From positions 39,450 through 103,449 of the forward strand of contig JAZQNO010000034.1 in NCBI GenBank assembly GCA_045627385.1: 64,000 nt of DNA, in the 5' to 3' direction. The notes beneath the pieces were generated by a model. That model did no database searches and was not told where the DNA came from. It worked only from the letters and a program-made list of their open reading frames with translations. The stretch is from UBA1757 sp045627385. Lineage in GTDB: Bacteria > Bacteroidota > Bacteroidia > Bacteroidales > UBA1402. Shown in pieces: positions 61,458 through 64,000 of this stretch. The first letter of the stretch is position 1, and each line of letters opens with the position of its first letter. The position numbers were made by a program, and so were the translations under genes.

Positions 61458-61473
61458 ATATGTACTTTTGAAT

Positions 61474-62487
61474 ATGGATAATCTGTCATATATCGATCCC
61501 AGTCAGGTGCCGTCTTTCAAATTGGCATCCGGCGCGGAAATCCCCGTTGTGGGACTTGGAACCTTCGGTTCAGACAACTATGGCCCCGAAATTATCGCTC
61601 AGGCTGTCAAAGAAGCCGTCAGGGCTGGTTATCGCCATATTGACTGCGCGGCAGTCTACGGCAATGAAAAGGAAATCGGACAGGCTTTGCGCGAACTTTT
61701 CGCTGAAGGCGTCGTAAAACGTGAAGACCTTTGGATCACTTCAAAGGTTTGGAACGATAAACACAATGATGTGGTGGGGGCTTGCAAGCAGTCTCTCTCG
61801 GATTTGGGCTTGGACTATCTCGACCTCTATCTGGTCCACTGGCCTTTCCCCAACTATCACGCTCCAAAGGTCAGCGTCGAGTCACGCGATCCGCATGCCC
61901 GTCCCTATATTCACGAAGAATACATGCAGGTGTGGCGTGCTATGGAATCCTTGGTCGACGCGGGGCTTGTCCGTCATATTGGCACATCCAACATGACCCG
62001 TCCCAAGATGGAATTGCTGCTGCGCGACTGCCGCATCAGACCGGCATTCAATGAAATGGAACTGCATCCGCATTTCCAGCAGCCCGAATTCAAGCAGTAT
62101 ATCGAATCCAACGGCATCAAGGCCATCGGATTCTGTCCGATAGGCTCTCCGAACCGTCCCGAAAGAGACAAGACGCCGGAAGATACTGTGCCTATTGAAG
62201 ATCCGGTCATTGTCGAGATCGCCAACCGTCACGGAGTGCATCCGGCTGTCATATGCATCAAGTGGGCTGTTCAGAACGGGCAGATACCCATTCCTTTCTC
62301 TGTCAAACCGGCCAAATTCATCAGTAATCTAAGGGCTGCCGTCGAAGACCCGCTGACTGATGAGGAAATGGCCGCCATCCGCAAGTGCGACCGCAACTGC
62401 CGCTTCATCAAAGGGCAGGTGTTCATGTGGAAGACTGCCCGCACCTGGCACGACCTTTGGGATGAGGACGGTGTCATCTGGCAATGA
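61474..62487 (+). CDS. Aldo/keto reductase
   Basis: 337 residues. NADPH-dependent reductase of the AKR fold: FKLASGAEIPVVGLGTFGSD, GYRHIDCAAVYGNEKEIGQAL (catalytic Asp, Tyr), LWITSKVWN, LDLYLVHWPFPN (His) and VCIKWAVQNGQIPIPFS near the C-terminus, with the Lys of TSKVW. In a fucose operon it may reduce L-lactaldehyde or act on a fucose product; the exact reaction is inference. The ATG at 61474 is chosen; a frame from 61417 overlaps fucP. A TACTTTTG at 61463-61470 is too close to be a promoter. Confidence 0.88.
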   Translation: MDNLSYIDPSQVPSFKLASGAEIPVVGLGTFGSDNYGPEIIAQAVKEAVRAGYRHIDCAAVYGNEKEIGQALRELFAEGVVKREDLWITSKVWNDKHNDVVGACKQSLSDLGLDYLDLYLVHWPFPNYHAPKVSVESRDPHARPYIHEEYMQVWRAMESLVDAGLVRHIGTSNMTRPKMELLLRDCRIRPAFNEMELHPHFQQPEFKQYIESNGIKAIGFCPIGSPNRPERDKTPEDTVPIEDPVIVEIANRHGVHPAVICIKWAVQNGQIPIPFSVKPAKFISNLRAAVEDPLTDEEMAAIRKCDRNCRFIKGQVFMWKTARTWHDLWDEDGVIWQ

Positions 62488-62513
62488 GTTTTATTTTTTA
62501 TAATTTATAAGGT

Positions 62514-63575
62514 ATGAAAAAAACAATGAAAGCCGCCTTCCTGCCAGGAAACAGCACGGTGGTTTTGAAAGATGTTGAAATTCCTGAACCCGGTCATGGA
62601 GAAGTGCTCATCAAAATGAAGTCTTCTACCATTTGCGGAAGTGATATCAGAGCCATTTATCGCGAACATACCGGCAAGGGTCCCGAAGGTTATCAGGATA
62701 AGATCTGCGGACATGAGCCCTGCGGACAGATTGTCAAATGCGGCCCTGGTCTTCGCCGTTTCAAGGAGGGTGACCGTGTGATTGTCTATCATATTTCCGG
62801 CTGCGGTGTCTGCAACGATTGCCGTCGCGGCTATATGATCAGTTGCACCAGCCCGTACCGCCGTGCCTACGGATGGCAGCGAGACGGAGGTATGGCCGAG
62901 TATCTGCTGGCCGAAGAAAAAGATTTGGTTCTGTTGCCTGATTCTCTGACCTATACGGATGGCGCTCAGATCGCCTGCGGTTTCGGAACGGTTTACGAGG
63001 GCCTTGAAAAAATCGGCATTTGCGGCAATGACGCCGTCTTGGTTGTCGGACTCGGCCCGGTCGGACTGGCTTCTCTCATGCTGGCTCGCGCTATGGGCGC
63101 CAACAAACTGATTGGTGTGGATACCGTCCAGGAACGTCTGGATATCGCCCGTGAAAAAGGCCTTGCAGACGAAGTGCTGCTTTCCGACGCTTCCGCTTTC
63201 GACAAAATCATGGCTCTGACCGGCGGCAATGGCGTAGAGCGTGCCGTCGACTGCTCGGGCAACACGTATGGCCGTCAGCTGGCTGTCCGCGCCACCCGCA
63301 AGTGGGGTAAAGTCGTTTTCATCGGCGAAGGTGGCACGGTGGAACTCAATCCGAGTCCCGATATGATTCACCCGCAGAAGACCATTTACGGTTCCTGGGT
63401 GACCAATATCTGGCGCATGGAAGAACTGGTCGAGCGCATTGTCCGTTGGGGCATTCATCCCGAAGATCTTGTGACAAACCGTTTCACTTTGGAAAATGCA
63501 GCCGAAGGCTACCGCCTGATGGATGGTGGAAAATGCGGCAAAGTGGCTATCGTTTTCGACGAAGAAGTCAAATAG
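62514..63575 (+). CDS. Zinc-dependent alcohol dehydrogenase (MDR family)
   Basis: 353 residues. Catalytic zinc ligands in TICGSDIRA and CGHEPCGQI, structural zinc cysteines in CGVCNDCRRGYMISC, NAD fold in DAVLVVGLGPVGLASLMLARAMG. Oxidises or reduces a small alcohol; with fucI and fucP it may reduce lactaldehyde to propane-1,2-diol or oxidise a sugar. M5 (62526) is a possible start. Ends the operon, before the terminator at 63593-63628. Confidence 0.9.
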   Translation: MKKTMKAAFLPGNSTVVLKDVEIPEPGHGEVLIKMKSSTICGSDIRAIYREHTGKGPEGYQDKICGHEPCGQIVKCGPGLRRFKEGDRVIVYHISGCGVCNDCRRGYMISCTSPYRRAYGWQRDGGMAEYLLAEEKDLVLLPDSLTYTDGAQIACGFGTVYEGLEKIGICGNDAVLVVGLGPVGLASLMLARAMGANKLIGVDTVQERLDIAREKGLADEVLLSDASAFDKIMALTGGNGVERAVDCSGNTYGRQLAVRATRKWGKVVFIGEGGTVELNPSPDMIHPQKTIYGSWVTNIWRMEELVERIVRWGIHPEDLVTNRFTLENAAEGYRLMDGGKCGKVAIVFDEEVK

Positions 63576-63592
63576 AAGCCCTGTCAATAAAG

Positions 63593-63628
63593 GAAAGAGG
63601 GGAGATCTTCGGATTTTCCCTCTTTTTT
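63593..63628 (+). terminator. Terminator of the fucose operon
   Basis: GAAAGAGGG pairs with CCCTCTTTT around AGATCTTCGGAT with T-run TTTTTT after; a classical rho-independent form. Confidence 0.8.
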
Positions 63629-63693
63629 ATTTCATTATAGTTCAATCGGTTGCAAAATGGGTGATTTTTTTTGAAAAAAAGTTGTCGATTTGC

Positions 63694-63724
63694 TTGCAGC
63701 ATCGAATCAGGCGCCATATCTTTG
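63694..63724 (+). promoter_or_regulatory. rRNA operon promoter P1
   Basis: TTG (63694-63696), 20-base spacer and TATCTTTG (63717-63724) match the Bacteroidota consensus. Upstream lies a T-run/A-run element (TTTTTTTTGAAAAAAAGTTG) of the UP type. Confidence 0.75.
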
Positions 63725-63865
63725 CGGTCCTTTTCGGTCTGAAAAAGCCGACAGGCTCGAGCGAGAGCTGAAAGATGTTTGAATATCTGAAATAGATAAT
63801 CACTGCTGAAAATCAGCGCGATAACGAAAAGCTGAATTTTTTTTGAAAAAAAAGTTGCTAAAAGA

Positions 63866-63897
63866 TTTGGCGGTAATGAAAATCCGCTCTACTTTTG
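63866..63897 (+). promoter_or_regulatory. rRNA operon promoter P2
   Basis: TTTG (63866-63869), 20-base spacer and TACTTTTG (63890-63897), an exact consensus match, again preceded by a TTTTTTTTGAAAAAAAAGTTG-like element (near 63835-63857), a near copy of that before P1. Start near 63904. Confidence 0.8.
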
Positions 63898-63903
63898 CAC
63901 CCG

Positions 63904-64000
63904 CTTTTCGGAACGAGCTGCTGCGAGCGGCTCCGCGAGACCGGAAGCAAGTTCTTTGAAAGATTGTTGAAGACAAGTAGTACAAGAGAAGAGAGCGGGC
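63904..64000 (+). other. Leader of an rRNA operon with boxA-like site (16S gene beyond right edge)
   Basis: After P2 comes a GC-rich hairpin region (GAGCTGCTGCGAGCGGCTC) and then GTTCTTTGAA at 63951-63960, which resembles boxA antitermination sites and the stretch seen upstream of 16S genes in Bacteroidota. The 16S rRNA itself is not in the window. The gene-free stretch 63629-64000 holds the two promoters and this leader and nothing else I can see. Confidence 0.65.

Noticed and set aside
61463..61470. TACTTTTG resembling a promoter before the aldo/keto reductase
   Set aside because: It ends four bases before the ATG, so transcription would begin inside the gene; the gene is probably read with fucP.

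Overview
The window looks like a chromosomal segment of a member of the Bacteroidota, most likely a gut or host-associated Bacteroidales. I base this on the many TAnnTTTG promoter elements about 20 bp downstream of TTTG/TTG boxes, a MurF-alanine racemase fusion, GSCFA and NigD-like proteins, a TonB-dependent receptor with a carboxypeptidase-like N-terminal domain, and the TIGHT, ATGA-coupled gene style. The species cannot be named from sequence alone. No tRNA, CRISPR array, insertion sequence or prophage was seen.

Layout. (1) 1-4140, leftward: a streptolysin-S-like thiazole/oxazole-modified peptide (TOMM) cluster. It has a promoter, a 77-residue precursor with a CCCTCCCSCC core, a hairpin, a SagC-like partner protein, a SagD-like YcaO cyclodehydratase ending in PHPFP, a small secreted helical-repeat protein, and a SagB-like dehydrogenase cut by the left edge. 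This is the most notable system here. (2) 4275-17163: carbohydrate genes without a SusC/SusD pair: a large glycosidase-like lipoprotein, a divergent MFS sugar transporter and cytoplasmic GH78 rhamnosidase, then a leftward operon vanZ-like / beta-helix glycosidase (GH141-like) / complete PTS (IIA, EI, HPr, IIBC). A complete PTS is unusual for Bacteroidota. (3) 17329-31097: housekeeping: HhH protein, MurF, FolP-CdaA-Pta-AckA, the PASTA/RluD/Ddl/acyltransferase/NigD operon, L34, EF-P, RadC, MIP18-like and LpxH-like.

(4) 31074-39746: a TonB-dependent receptor facing a rightward series with nitroreductase, DUF2520 protein, KdsC-like, Maf, a large EF-hand membrane protein, RfbA and RfbC. (5) 39750-46521: a leftward rhamnogalacturonan lyase (PL11)/TrmO/NUDIX operon and a rightward NfeD/SPFH/kinase operon. 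(6) 46522-58205: groES-groEL with a sigma-54-like upstream site, the Dxs-TrkA-TrkH-acyltransferase operon, GSCFA protein and MurF-Alr. (7) 58241-63628: an L-fucose operon (FucI, FucP, aldo/keto reductase, zinc alcohol dehydrogenase). (8) 63630-64000: tandem promoters and boxA-like leader of an rRNA operon whose 16S gene lies beyond the right edge.

How the parts fit: rhamnosidase, rhamnogalacturonan lyase, the GH141-like protein and fucose genes suggest use of plant pectin or host glycans. Sugars enter by MFS permeases and a PTS, and acetate is produced by Pta-AckA. The peptide cluster would make a heterocyclised toxin-like product; its export genes, if present, lie left of the window. Function statements rest on motifs read by eye and were not checked by database search.
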